In this document: positions 1-8,854 of the stretch, in pieces
Position numbering within the stretch: position 1 is the first letter of the stretch
How the letters are laid out: each line of letters opens with the position of its first letter
Source of the DNA: Streptacidiphilus fuscans
GTDB taxonomy: Bacteria > Actinomycetota > Actinomycetes > Streptomycetales > Streptomycetaceae
Direction of reading: 5' to 3'
NCBI RefSeq assembly: GCF_015690355.1
Contig: NZ_JADPRT010000016.1
Location: 147,942-211,941, forward strand
Length of the DNA stretch: 64,000 nt
Notes under the pieces: model-generated
Seen by the model: the letters and a program-made list of their open reading frames with translations, nothing else
What the model was told of the DNA's origin: nothing
The model's database searches: none
Made by a program: the position numbers and the translations under genes

Positions 1-1368
1 CAGGTCGCCGGTGGCCATGACGTTGCGGCGGCGGATCTCCAGCGGCGTCAGGTCGAGCGCCGCCGCGAGGCGGTCCAGCTGCGACTCGTACGCGAAGCAG
101 ACCTGCAGCGCGCCCTCGCCGCGCATCCGTCCGGCGGGCGGGTTGTTGGTGCGCACCGCCCAGGCGTCGACGAAGACGTGCGGGACGACGTACGGCCCGG
201 CCGCCATCGCCGCGGCGGCGGCCAGCACCTCGCTGGAGACGTCCGCGTAGGCGCCGCCGTCCAACAGGATCTGCGCCTCGATCTTGACCAGGCGGCCCTC
301 GGCGTCGGCGTGGTGGCGGTAGCGCAGCAGCGCCGGGTGGCGGTGCGGGTGGGTGAGGAAGGACTCCTCGCGGGTCAGCGCCATCTTGACCGGGTGGCCG
401 GTGCGGATCGCCAGCAGCGCCAGCATGGACTGGAAGCCGAGGTCGTCGCGGTCGGTGGTGGCGCCAGGGATGCCGCTGACGACCAGGCGGACGCGGTCCG
501 GCTCGATGCCGAGGCAGGCGGCGGCGCGGTCCCGGTCACCGTGCGGGTCGGTCGAGGCGACGTGCAGCTCGACGCCGCCGTCGGGGCGCGGCACGGCGAG
601 CCCGGCTTCCGCGCCGATGGGCGCCGGGTCCTGACGGCCCACCTGGTACATGCCCTCGACGACGACGTCGCCGACCACGTCCGGGTCGCCGAAGCGGATC
701 GGCAGCTGGCGGAAGATGTTGCCGTCCGGGTGCAGCGGCGGGGCCTGGAACGCCTGGTCCGGGTCGGTCAGCGCGGGCAGTGGCTCCCACTCGACGAGGA
801 TCGCGGCGGCGGCCAGGCGCGCGGTGTCGGGGTGGTCGGCGGCGACGGCGGCGTAGGGCTCCCCGTGGTGGCGGACCACGTCGGCGGCGAGCACGGGACG
901 GTCGGCCACGACGGGACCGGTGGGCGCGCCGTTGTGGCTGCCGTCCGGACCGGTCGGGAGGTCGTCCGCGGTCAGCACCGCGTAGACGCCGGGGACGGCG
1001 AGCGCCGGGCCGGTGTCGATGCTCTTGATCCGCGCGTGCGCGTAGGGCGAGCGGGCGAGCGCGCCCCAGAGCAGGCCCTCCGCCCAGAGGTCGGCCGCGT
1101 AGGGGAAGACGCCCATCGCCTTGGCGGCGGCGTCCTCACGCACCGGCGACACCCCGATGCCCGTCGGGGGCTTCGGCGCCTCGGCGGTGTCCGGCTGGGC
1201 ACCCGCCGCCACGGCCGCGCCGGCCGCCGGGGTGATCAGCAGGCTGCCGATCGCCCCACCGGTCGCGCTGCCGGGCGCGCCCGCAGGCACGGTGGTGAGG
1301 TTGGTCAGGGTCTCCTCGCCGGTCCCGGCGGTGCCGCCGGTGCCGGACGGAGTGGAGGGGGTGGTCAC
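1..1368 (-). CDS. Xanthine dehydrogenase-type molybdenum cofactor-binding subunit (3' end outside window)
   Basis: Large subunit of a three-subunit molybdenum hydroxylase (xanthine dehydrogenase/CO dehydrogenase family), which would hydroxylate purines or a related heterocycle or aldehyde at the Mo-pterin site. Only the first 456 residues are in the window. The N-terminal ~60 residues are Ala/Gly/Thr-rich and not conserved. Then comes the typical a/b hammerhead domain, with the segment SPYAHARIKSID followed by the stretch on the vestibule of substrate entry, then the start of the Mo-binding domain ending near NNPPAGRMRGEG and RRRNVMATGDL. The GTG start at 1368 is preceded by GGAGAG and overlaps the TGA of the 2Fe-2S subunit by four bases, so translation is coupled. 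Substrate cannot be told from this fragment. Confidence 0.88.
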   Translation of the reverse strand, partial: MTTPSTPSGTGGTAGTGEETLTNLTTVPAGAPGSATGGAIGSLLITPAAGAAVAAGAQPDTAEAPKPPTGIGVSPVREDAAAKAMGVFPYAADLWAEGLLWGALARSPYAHARIKSIDTGPALAVPGVYAVLTADDLPTGPDGSHNGAPTGPVVADRPVLAADVVRHHGEPYAAVAADHPDTARLAAAAILVEWEPLPALTDPDQAFQAPPLHPDGNIFRQLPIRFGDPDVVGDVVVEGMYQVGRQDPAPIGAEAGLAVPRPDGGVELHVASTDPHGDRDRAAACLGIEPDRVRLVVSGIPGATTDRDDLGFQSMLALLAIRTGHPVKMALTREESFLTHPHRHPALLRYRHHADAEGRLVKIEAQILLDGGAYADVSSEVLAAAAAMAAGPYVVPHVFVDAWAVRTNNPPAGRMRGEGALQVCFAYESQLDRLAAALDLTPLEIRRRNVMATGDL

Positions 1369-3392
1369 GAACCGCTCTCCTGGCCGTGCTGGTGGGGCAG
1401 GACGTACACGCCGGTGGCCGGATCGGGCGCGCCGGGCCCGTGCGCGCCGAACTCGTCGGCCGCGAACTGGCCGGTGTCGTGGTGGCCGCCGGTGTCGAAC
1501 TGGCCCGTCTGGTAGGCGGACGCGTCGAACTGGCCGGTCGGGGACTGCCCCGGCTCGAACGCACCGGCCTCGAAGTGCCCGGTCTGGAACGCGCCCGCCT
1601 CGAACGTGCCCGTCTCGTAGCCGCCGTTGCCGGTCTCGTAGGCGCCGGTCTCGTACTGGCCCGTCTCGAACTGGCCGCCGCGGAACGCGCTCGCGTCGAA
1701 CTGGCCGGTCTGGAACTGGCCCACGTGGAACTGTCCGGTGTCGAACTGCCCGGTGTCGAACTGCCCGGCCGGGTACTGCTCGTACGCCTCGGGTTGCTCG
1801 TACACCTCGGCCTGCGTGGCCGCCGGTGCCGCCGGGGGTGCGTCCACGGCGACCGCGCCCGCCGCACCGTGGGCTGCCGCGCCGTCGGTCGCCTCGCCGC
1901 GCTGGACGTCGATCCGGAAGGCGCCCGTACTGTCGGGGTTCAGGCCCGCGAACGCGCCGAACGCGCCGTTGTCCTGGACTCCGTGGCCGTCGGCGGCCTG
2001 GTGGTCGACGCCGTGGTGGTCGACGGCCTGGCCGTCGGCACCCGTCGCGCGCTGGCGGTCGGCGATGCCCTTGGCCATCAGCCCGGCGCCGAGCACCGCG
2101 CCCACGCGCCGCGCGCCGCCCTCCGCTTGACCGGCCGGGAGGCTCTCCGCCGCGGGCGGGCCGCCCTGACCGGGCGTGCGCAGCGATCCGGCCGCGCCGT
2201 GCGCGTCCGCGCCGTCGGCCCGGCCCGCGAACGACGCCTCGAACGAACCGCCCTGGTACGCGGCTTGGCCGACGTGGCCGTCGCCGCCGTGGCCCGCGTC
2301 CGGATAGGTCTCGCCGTAGCCCTCGTAGCCGTAGCCGTCCTGGCCGGCCCCTTGGTACGCCGCCTGGTCGTAGCCGCCGTGCTGCGCCGGGACGTCCGCG
2401 CGCACCTCGGTGTGCAGGTCGGTGTGCAGGTCGGAGTCGACGTAGACCGGGAGTTCCGCCTCACCGTCGCCCTCGCCGTACCCCTGCTGCGCGTACTCGG
2501 CCCCGGCGGTGTACTCGGCACCCGCCTCGCCGTAGCCCGGGTACTCGGGGACCGGGTACTCACCGGCCGGGTACTCCGCACCCGTGTACCCGCCGGCCGC
2601 GTACTCGGCGCCCACGCCCGCGTCCGCGTAACCCGGGTACTCCGGTGTCGCGTACTCCGCCTCGGGCGCGGTCGGCACGGGCGGTTCGGGCATCGACTCG
2701 GCGAACGGCTCGGCGAACTGCCCGGAGAACGGCTCGGTGGCCTCCCCCGGAATCGGGAGCGGGACCAACTCCTCGACCGGAGAGGCCGCCTCGACCACTC
2801 CCTCGACCGGTCCGTCCCCGAAGAATCCGGAGTCACCGCCGCTCGTCGCCGAATCCGGCGACTCCTCGTCCGCCGCGTCGGCCCGCGACTTCGCGCAGGT
2901 GCGGACCGCGGCCAACGCGCCCTGGTAGCCGGTGCAGCGGCACAGGTTGCCGCAGAGGGCCTGGCGGGACTCCAGTTCGGTCGGGCGGTGGTTGCGCTCC
3001 AGCAGGTCGTGCACGGCCATGGCCAGGCCCGGGGCGCAGAACCCGCACTGGACCGCGCCGCTCTCGGCCAGCGCCTGCTGCACGTCGGACGGGATGCCCT
3101 CCTCGGCCAGCCCCTCGACGGTGCGGACCTCCACGCCCGCCGCCAGCGCCGCCGGGACCAGGCACGCGGCCGTCAACTGGCCGTCCACCTGTACCGAGCA
3201 GGCGCCGCACTCGCCCTGGTCGCACCCGCTCTTGGCCCCGGCCAGCCCGAGCCGCTCGCGCAGCACGTAGAGCAGGCTCTCGCCGATCCAGGCGTCCGCG
3301 ACCGGACGCTCGATGCCGTTGACCCGGAGCGTGTACGAGGCGCGCGGCGAGTCGTCGCCGGACCCCAGCGGGGATGTCAGATAGTCCGTCAC
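1365..3392 (-). CDS. 2Fe-2S subunit of xanthine dehydrogenase with a ~500-residue repetitive C-terminal extension
   Basis: Electron-transfer subunit of the same molybdenum hydroxylase. Residues 18-165 are the normal two-cluster module: a plant-ferredoxin site with C57, C62, C65 and C77, and the second site with C116, C119, C151 and C153. Family members normally stop near residue 160-200. This protein is 675 aa. Residues ~170-530 are low complexity, rich in Gly, Tyr, Glu, Ala and Gln. Residues ~535-640 are a five-residue tandem array with an aromatic in each unit (FDTGQ, FQTGQ, YETGA, FEAGA). No signal peptide or membrane segment is visible. The GTG start at 3392 overlaps the stop of the FAD subunit by four bases, and its own stop overlaps the Mo subunit start. 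Function of the enzyme core is secure; the role of the tail is unknown. Confidence 0.9.
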   Translation of the reverse strand: MTDYLTSPLGSGDDSPRASYTLRVNGIERPVADAWIGESLLYVLRERLGLAGAKSGCDQGECGACSVQVDGQLTAACLVPAALAAGVEVRTVEGLAEEGIPSDVQQALAESGAVQCGFCAPGLAMAVHDLLERNHRPTELESRQALCGNLCRCTGYQGALAAVRTCAKSRADAADEESPDSATSGGDSGFFGDGPVEGVVEAASPVEELVPLPIPGEATEPFSGQFAEPFAESMPEPPVPTAPEAEYATPEYPGYADAGVGAEYAAGGYTGAEYPAGEYPVPEYPGYGEAGAEYTAGAEYAQQGYGEGDGEAELPVYVDSDLHTDLHTEVRADVPAQHGGYDQAAYQGAGQDGYGYEGYGETYPDAGHGGDGHVGQAAYQGGSFEASFAGRADGADAHGAAGSLRTPGQGGPPAAESLPAGQAEGGARRVGAVLGAGLMAKGIADRQRATGADGQAVDHHGVDHQAADGHGVQDNGAFGAFAGLNPDSTGAFRIDVQRGEATDGAAAHGAAGAVAVDAPPAAPAATQAEVYEQPEAYEQYPAGQFDTGQFDTGQFHVGQFQTGQFDASAFRGGQFETGQYETGAYETGNGGYETGTFEAGAFQTGHFEAGAFEPGQSPTGQFDASAYQTGQFDTGGHHDTGQFAADEFGAHGPGAPDPATGVYVLPHQHGQESGS

Positions 3393-4255
3393 GTCAGCGC
3401 CCTCCCGAGTGCGCGGCGGGCCAGTACGGACACAGTACGCCGCAGCCGCTGGGCCGCGGGGTCGGGGTTGGCCGGGAGGCCCGACTCGGCCTCGGCGTCG
3501 GGGACGCAGGCGGAGGCCACGTACTCGCCGAACGCGGCGGCCACGCCCGGATCGACGGTGCGTTCACCGTCCCAGTCGATGCAGCCGGCCACCCACTGCT
3601 CGGCCTCCAGCGGCCGCAGCGGCACAGGGGCGACCGCGCCGACCGCGCAGCGCACCGCGCGCCGGGCCGGGTCCAGCACGAGTGCCACGGACGCCGTCGC
3701 GCGAGCGGGACCTGTCCGGCCGGTGGACTTCAGGAAAACCTGGGGTGCATGGAGCAGCGGAACTCGGACAAAAGCCAGCAACTCGCCCGAACGCAACGGG
3801 TCCAGGCCGGTCAGCAGATGACTGACCGCCACCTCGCGCGCGCCGTCCGCGCCGATCAGGGTGAGGGTGGCCTCCAGCGCGGCCAGCACCGGCAGGGTGT
3901 CCCCGGCGGGGTGGGCGCTGATGATGTTGCCGCCCAGCGTGCCGACGTTGCGGACCTGCGGCGGCCCGACGGTCCTCGCCGCCTCGGCCAACGCCGGGAT
4001 CAGGGCGGCGAAGTCGGGACGGGCCATGCGCGCGTGGGTGAGTCCGGCGCCGAGCAGCGCCGCGCCGTCCTGGTACTGCCAGCCTCTGAGCTCGGTGATC
4101 CGCCCCAGCCCGAGCAGCGCCGTCGGGCGCAGCAGACCGGCGTTGACGGCACCCATCAGGTCGGTCCCGCCCGCGACCGGCACCGCGCCGGGCGACGCCG
4201 CCACCGCGCTGACGGCCTCGTCCAGCGAGGCCGGGAGCATGATCGTCTGGTTCAC
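3389..4255 (-). CDS. FAD-binding subunit of xanthine dehydrogenase-type enzyme
   Basis: FAD-binding subunit (CoxM/XdhB family), passing electrons from the iron-sulfur clusters to the acceptor. 288 aa, the usual size. The FAD signatures are visible: PVAGGTDLMGAVN near residues 24-36 and RNVGTLGGNII near residues 101-111. The C-terminal CO-dehydrogenase flavoprotein domain carries the family pattern ...FLKSTGRTGPARATASVAL. I chose the GTG at 4255 (protein starts VNQTIMLPASL) because a GGTGGGA-like ribosome site precedes it and homologues begin here; a longer open frame upstream has no family similarity. First gene of the operon, so the promoter should lie in 4256-4502. Confidence 0.88.
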   Translation of the reverse strand: MNQTIMLPASLDEAVSAVAASPGAVPVAGGTDLMGAVNAGLLRPTALLGLGRITELRGWQYQDGAALLGAGLTHARMARPDFAALIPALAEAARTVGPPQVRNVGTLGGNIISAHPAGDTLPVLAALEATLTLIGADGAREVAVSHLLTGLDPLRSGELLAFVRVPLLHAPQVFLKSTGRTGPARATASVALVLDPARRAVRCAVGAVAPVPLRPLEAEQWVAGCIDWDGERTVDPGVAAAFGEYVASACVPDAEAESGLPANPDPAAQRLRRTVSVLARRALGRALT

Positions 4256-4473
4256 TCGTGTCCCACCGTGCTCGGGCTGCTCACACCGCCACCCTCCTGG
4301 CCGTACGGTACGTGCAAACGCACCTGCTGCGCACCCTCCTCGTGGCGGCGTGGGGCACCACTCTGGCACACACGGGTCAACGTGAGGTGACGGGTCACCC
4401 CCGGTCCCGCCCGAGGGTGACCCATGGCGCGTCCCCGCCCGAAGTGCCCACCAGCAGTGCTAAGACCGCACCT

Positions 4474-4513
4474 TGTCGCTCGGGCGGATGTCACTCGGGC
4501 GGTTATCCCTCGG
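4474..4513. repeat. Short 15-bp tandem repeat at the 3' end of the hexosaminidase gene
   Basis: About two and a half copies of a 15-base unit (tgtcRctcgggcggN) at 4474-4488 and 4489-4503, with a diverged third part running across the stop codon of the downstream hexosaminidase gene. It may be slippage debris. No function is suggested. The rest of 4256-4502 should contain the promoter of the molybdenum hydroxylase operon, but I could not place -35/-10 boxes with confidence. Confidence 0.45.
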
Positions 4514-6146
4514 GGGTGGCGTCGTTGGGGCGACCGAGTACGCCGGGGCGGCGCTGCCAGGGGTGCGGGCCGTCGGCGGGACGGTACTCGACGCCGAGCG
4601 CGTCCAGCCGGGCCCGGTGCGTCTCCATCCGCGCGGCGAACCCGGCGTAGTCGCGGGCCGCGGGCTCGCGCGGCAGGTCGGACCAGGCGACCTCGGCGAA
4701 GGCGGCCAGCCTCGGGAAGGCGTGGTAGTCGACCGCGCGGACGTCGTCCATGAACTCGGCCCAGAGGTTGGCCTGAGTGCCGATCACGTGCCGGGCGGCC
4801 TCCGCGTCCTGACGCAGCTCCGGTGGCAGCGGCTCGAAGCGGTACACGTCCTCCAGCGTCCGGACATAGCCGACCGGCACCGGCTCGTCGGGGCTGCCGG
4901 ACTCGCGGTGGTCCAGGTAGACGTGTTCCTCGGGGCACATCACGACGTCATGTCCCGCCTGCGCCGCGGCGATTCCGCCCGTGTACCCGCGCCAGGACGA
5001 CACCGCCGCCCCCGCCGCTAGACCGCCCTCCAGAATCTCGTCCCAGCCGATCAGCCGTCGTCCGCGCGCGGCCAGCCAGCGGTCGAAGTGGCGGATGAAC
5101 CAGCTCTGCAGCTCGTCCTCGTCGGCCAGGCCCTCCTGCTTGATCCGGGCCTGGGCGGACGCGCTGGCCCGCCACTGCTCCTTGGGGCACTCGTCGCCGC
5201 CGAGGTGGACGAACGTGCTCGGGAAGATCTCCAGGACTTCGGTGAGAACGTTCTCGTAGAAGCGCAGCGTCGCGTCCTCGACGTTCAGCACGTTGGGGTT
5301 GATGCCCCAGTCGGTGAAGGTGCGGAGCTGCGCGGTGTCGACGACGTCGTGGTTGCCGAGCTCGGGGTAGGCGGCGATGGCCGCCTGCGAGTGGCCGGGG
5401 ATGTCGATCTCGGGGACCACGGTGACCTGCCGAGCCGCCGCGTAGGCGACGATCTCCCGCAGGTCGTCCTGGGTGTAGAAGCCGCCGTGCGGGCGGTCGT
5501 CGCGGCGGTTGCCGTCGCGGAAGCCGACCATCGAGCGATCCCGCCAGGAGCCGACCTCGGTCAGCCGGGGGTAGCGCGCGATCTCGACGCGCCAGCCCTG
5601 GTCGTCGGTCAGGTGCAGGTGCAGCACGTTGAGCTTGTGCGCGGCCAGCAGGTCGACGTAGCGCAGCACGTCCGCCTTGGGCAGGAAGTGCCGGGCCACG
5701 TCCAGCAGTACCCCCCGCCAGCCGAAGCGCGGCGCGTCGAGGACGGTGACGTGCGGCAGCGCCCAGCCCTCACCGTCCTCGCGCCGGAGCGGCGAGCGGC
5801 GGTACGCGTCCGCGCCCAGCAGCTGGCGCAGCGTCTGGGCGCCCCAGAACAGGCCCGCCGCGCTGCCGCCGTCCAGTCGGACGCCGTCGGCGTCGACGGT
5901 GAGGCGGTAGCCCTCGGCCTCCAGGGCGTCGTCGAGCGCGAGCCGGATCCCGGAGCCGTCGCCAGCGCCGTCGCCGGCGACAGCGGGCAGCAGCGGCAGG
6001 CCGGTGGCCGCGCCGAGCTCGGCGCGCAACCAGGCGGTCACCCCCTCCGCACCGGGAGCGGCGGAAAGCGGGGTGCCGGGCGTCAGCGCGAACGCGCCCG
6101 CAGCTGCGGGCTGGGCAAGTGACAGCGGCGCGGGGAGTAGGTGCAT
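4503..6146 (-). CDS. Beta-N-acetylhexosaminidase, glycoside hydrolase family 20
   Basis: Hydrolyses terminal GlcNAc/GalNAc residues, most likely from chitooligosaccharides. 547 aa. N-terminal GH20b domain (residues ~20-130), then a (beta/alpha)8 catalytic domain. The catalytic Asp-Glu pair lies in HLGGDECPKEQW (D318-E319), used for substrate-assisted catalysis through the 2-acetamido group. Other family blocks seen: LHLTDDQGWRVEI, GGFYTQDDLREIVAYA, VVPEIDIPGHSQAA and GWDEILEGG. There is no signal peptide, so it is probably cytoplasmic and acts on imported sugars. Start: ATG at 6146 has an AGG-type site at sensible spacing; an in-frame ATG nine bases upstream (6155) is the alternative. Confidence 0.93.
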   Translation of the reverse strand: MHLLPAPLSLAQPAAAGAFALTPGTPLSAAPGAEGVTAWLRAELGAATGLPLLPAVAGDGAGDGSGIRLALDDALEAEGYRLTVDADGVRLDGGSAAGLFWGAQTLRQLLGADAYRRSPLRREDGEGWALPHVTVLDAPRFGWRGVLLDVARHFLPKADVLRYVDLLAAHKLNVLHLHLTDDQGWRVEIARYPRLTEVGSWRDRSMVGFRDGNRRDDRPHGGFYTQDDLREIVAYAAARQVTVVPEIDIPGHSQAAIAAYPELGNHDVVDTAQLRTFTDWGINPNVLNVEDATLRFYENVLTEVLEIFPSTFVHLGGDECPKEQWRASASAQARIKQEGLADEDELQSWFIRHFDRWLAARGRRLIGWDEILEGGLAAGAAVSSWRGYTGGIAAAQAGHDVVMCPEEHVYLDHRESGSPDEPVPVGYVRTLEDVYRFEPLPPELRQDAEAARHVIGTQANLWAEFMDDVRAVDYHAFPRLAAFAEVAWSDLPREPAARDYAGFAARMETHRARLDALGVEYRPADGPHPWQRRPGVLGRPNDATPEG

Positions 6147-6232
6147 GGCGCCCATCCTGCCGCGCCGCCGTCACCCGGAACAGTGCGCGACGGCCGGATC
6201 GTCAGGAACCTTTACGGGTCCCGATACGACTC

Positions 6233-6520
6233 CTACTTGCCCTTGTCACCCTTGTCGCCCTTGCCGCCACCGACGTCCATGCCCTCCCAGATCTCCTTGC
6301 AGAGCGGGCAGACCGGGTACTTCTTGGGGTCGCGGCTGGGCACCCAGACCTTGCCGCAGAGCGCGACGACGGGGGTGCCGGAGAGGGCGCTCTCCATGAT
6401 CTTGTTCTTGTCGGCGTAGTGCGCGAAGCGCTCGTGGTCGCCGTCGCCGTGGGAGGTCTGCGGGACCTCCTCGATCAGAGTGCCGGTTCCGAGGCCGCGC
6501 TCGGGCTCAAGGGTGCTCAT
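6233..6520 (-). CDS. DUF3039 family protein
   Basis: Small (95 aa) conserved actinobacterial protein of unknown function. The core HFAHYADKNKIMESALSGTPV-type block (here ERFAHYADKNKIMESAL) is followed by VVALCGKVWVPSRDPKKYPVCPLCKEI, with one Cys and then a CxxC pair that look like a zinc-binding site. The C-terminal tail is a short Gly/Lys/Asp repeat (GGGKGDKGDKGK). The ATG at 6520 gives the usual N-terminus MSTLEPERG; a TTG at 6529 is possible. Flanked by the hexosaminidase and yqgE-like genes on the same strand. Confidence 0.85.
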   Translation of the reverse strand: MSTLEPERGLGTGTLIEEVPQTSHGDGDHERFAHYADKNKIMESALSGTPVVALCGKVWVPSRDPKKYPVCPLCKEIWEGMDVGGGKGDKGDKGK

Positions 6521-6586
6521 GCCGGCCAAGTCTAGTTCGACGGCGCGGGAGCAGACCGGTGCCCCGCGTCGGCTGAGACGAACGGC

Positions 6587-7165
6587 TCAGTTCAGCGTCG
6601 GGTCGTCCGGGTACGTCGCCACCAGGGCCAGCTCGCCGCGCTGGCGCCGCAGCACCGCGCGCCAGAGCCGCTCCGGGTCCGGGGAGGAGACGTCGCCCGG
6701 CTCGGAGTCCACCACGTACCAGGCGCCCTCCGTCAGCTCGTCCTCCAGCTGGCCGGGGGCCCAGCCCGCGTAGCCGGCGAAGACGCGGAGCGCGCCCAGC
6801 TCCGCCGCCAGCAGCTCCGGCGGGGCCTCCAGGTCGACCAGCCCGATCGCGCCGTGGACCCGTCGCCAGCCGAGCACGCCGTCGTCCCCCTGCTCCCCCG
6901 GCACCACCGCCAGGGCCAACGCGGAGTCCAGGCCGACCGGTCCGCCCTGGAACACCACCGCGGGATCGCCCGCGAGGTCCGCCCAGACGTCCAGCACCGA
7001 GCCGACCTCCACCGGCGTCGGCCGGTTCAGCACCACCCCGAGACTGCCCTCGGCGTCGTGGTCCAGCAGCAGCACCACGGCCCGGTCGAAGTTCGGGTCG
7101 GTCAGCGCGGGCGTCGCCACCAGGAGGCGGCCGGTGAGCGGGACGGGCTCCGTCATGGCAGACAT
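6587..7165 (-). CDS. YqgE/AlgH family protein (UPF0301, DUF179)
   Basis: 192-aa member of the YqgE/AlgH family. Visible family pattern: LTGRLLVATPALTDPNFDRAVVLLLDHDAEGSLGVVLNRP near the N-terminus, then FQGGPVGLDSALAL and VFAGYAGWAPGQLEDEL. The family is widespread and structurally known, but its biochemical role is not settled; older names imply transcription regulation, which the sequence does not show. No signal peptide or membrane segment. I start at the ATG at 7165 because an AGGTG lies seven bases upstream; the ATG at 7156 (MTEPVPLTG) is equally consistent with homologues. The 282 bases between this gene and the divergent murA should hold both promoters. Confidence 0.92.
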   Translation of the reverse strand: MSAMTEPVPLTGRLLVATPALTDPNFDRAVVLLLDHDAEGSLGVVLNRPTPVEVGSVLDVWADLAGDPAVVFQGGPVGLDSALALAVVPGEQGDDGVLGWRRVHGAIGLVDLEAPPELLAAELGALRVFAGYAGWAPGQLEDELTEGAWYVVDSEPGDVSSPDPERLWRAVLRRQRGELALVATYPDDPTLN

Positions 7166-7447
7166 GATCCCGCACCTGAGGCGCTCCGGGCATTCGAACG
7201 CGTCCCTCGGGGGCGCGTACGGGCTCCCACGAGGGGCGCGGGACGGTTCGTCTGAGACCTTGCCCACAGGCACCCCGACCCGCTAGCACCGCCCACACGC
7301 ACTCCCGCCAGCGACGCGGCGTCTTCACAGCGATTCCACGACAGCAAGGAACCGCTCCGGTGACCATTACCATCTCTCACGGTGCCAGCACCCTTGTGCA
7401 CCTTCCTGTCCGTTTGAGCTCCACGACCACCCCAGGATCGCGAGAAC

Positions 7448-8782
7448 ATGACCGACGATGTCCTGATCGTCCACGGCGGTACACCGCTGGAGGGCGAGAT
7501 CCGCGTCCGCGGAGCCAAGAACCTTGTGCCCAAGGCCATGGTGGCCGCGCTGCTGGGCCATGAGCCCAGCCGGCTCCGCAACGTGCCGGACATCCGCGAC
7601 GTCAAGGTGGTCCGCGGCCTGCTCCAGCTGCACGGGGTCATCGTGCGCCCGGGTGACGAGGAGGGCGAGCTGGTCCTCGACCCCACGCACGTCGAGAGCG
7701 CCAACGTCGCCGACATCGACGCCCACGCGGGCTCGTCCCGGATCCCGATCCTCTTCTGCGGCCCGCTGCTGCACCGTCTCGGCCACGCCTTCATTCCGGG
7801 CCTGGGCGGCTGTGACATCGGCGGACGCCCGGTGGACTTCCACTTCGACGTGCTGCGGCAGTTCGGCGCGGTCATCGAGAAGCACCCGCAGGGCACCGTG
7901 CTCAACGCCCCGCAGCGGCTGCGCGGCTGCAAGATCGAGCTGCCCTACCCCTCGGTCGGCGCGACCGAGCAGGTGCTGCTGACCGCCGTCCTCGCCGAGG
8001 GCGTCACCGAGTTGCAGAACGCGGCCATCGAGCCGGAGATCGTCGACCTGATCTGCGTGCTGCAGAAGATGGGCGCGATCATCTCGATGGGCACCGACCG
8101 GACCATCCTGATCACCGGCGTCGACCGCCTGGGCGGCTACAACCACCGCGCCCTGCCGGACCGCCTGGAGGCGGCCTCCTGGGCCTGCGCCGCGCTGGCC
8201 ACCGGCGGTGACATCTACGTCCACGGCGCCCGCCAGCTGGAGATGATGACCTTCCTCAACACCTTCAGGAAGGTCGGCGGCGCCTTCGCGGTGGACGACG
8301 AGGGCATCCGCTTCTGGCACCCGGGCGGCGAGCTCAAGGCCATCGCCCTGGAGACGGACGTGCACCCCGGCTTCCAGACCGACTGGCAGCAGCCGCTGGT
8401 CGTCGCGCTGACCCAGGCGTCGGGCCTGTCCATCGTCCACGAGACGGTCTACGAGTCGCGGCTCGGCTTCACCTCGGCGCTGAACCAGATGGGCGCGCAC
8501 ATCCAGCTCTACCGCGAGTGCCTGGGCGGCACGCCGTGCCGCTTCGGCCGCCGCAACTTCCTGCACTCGGCGGTCGTCTCCGGCCCGTCCAAGCTCCAGG
8601 GCGCCGAGCTGGTCATCCCCGACCTGCGCGGCGGCTTCTCCTACCTGATCGCCGCGCTGGCGGCCCAGGGCACCTCGCAGGTCCACGGGATCGACCTGAT
8701 CAACCGCGGCTACGAGAACTTCATGGACAAGCTCCGCGCGCTCGGCGCGGACATCGAGCTCCCCGCGGAGGCGACGGTCTGA
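7448..8782 (+). CDS. murA: UDP-N-acetylglucosamine 1-carboxyvinyltransferase
   Basis: First committed step of peptidoglycan synthesis: transfers enolpyruvate from PEP to UDP-GlcNAc in the cytoplasm. 444 aa, the usual size. The N-terminal substrate-binding motif RVRGAKNLVPKAM contains the conserved Lys-Asn pair. The catalytic Cys that adds to PEP, and is the fosfomycin target, is C122 in GGCDIGGRPVDFHF. Glycine-rich blocks GATEQVLLTAVLAEG and DLRGGFSYLIAALAAQG fit the EPT fold. The divergent 5' neighbour encodes a YqgE protein. The gene ends in a strong terminator at 8805-8842. Order murA then HU is as in other streptomycetes. Confidence 0.97.
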   Translation: MTDDVLIVHGGTPLEGEIRVRGAKNLVPKAMVAALLGHEPSRLRNVPDIRDVKVVRGLLQLHGVIVRPGDEEGELVLDPTHVESANVADIDAHAGSSRIPILFCGPLLHRLGHAFIPGLGGCDIGGRPVDFHFDVLRQFGAVIEKHPQGTVLNAPQRLRGCKIELPYPSVGATEQVLLTAVLAEGVTELQNAAIEPEIVDLICVLQKMGAIISMGTDRTILITGVDRLGGYNHRALPDRLEAASWACAALATGGDIYVHGARQLEMMTFLNTFRKVGGAFAVDDEGIRFWHPGGELKAIALETDVHPGFQTDWQQPLVVALTQASGLSIVHETVYESRLGFTSALNQMGAHIQLYRECLGGTPCRFGRRNFLHSAVVSGPSKLQGAELVIPDLRGGFSYLIAALAAQGTSQVHGIDLINRGYENFMDKLRALGADIELPAEATV

Positions 8783-8804
8783 CGACCGCTCCGCTCCCGC
8801 ACGC

Positions 8805-8842
8805 ACACGACGCGCCGTCCGGCTCCGGGCGGCGCGTCGTGT
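8805..8842 (+). terminator. Rho-independent terminator of murA
   Basis: A perfect 13-bp GC-rich stem (8805-8817 with 8830-8842) with a 12-base loop, followed by a short T run, 22 bases after the murA stop. The acetyltransferase gene converges from the other side, so the hairpin may serve both strands. Confidence 0.85.
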
Positions 8843-8854
8843 TTTGGCTGATGT

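Noticed and set aside
1475..1790. CRISPR-like array (regularly repeated 15-base units)
   Set aside because: Repeats lie in frame inside a coding region, vary between units, and have no spacers; they encode the five-residue protein repeat.
1121..3821. Long plus-strand open frames opposite the xanthine dehydrogenase operon
   Set aside because: Arg/Pro-rich shadow translations; the minus-strand genes have clear domains, coupled starts and ribosome sites.
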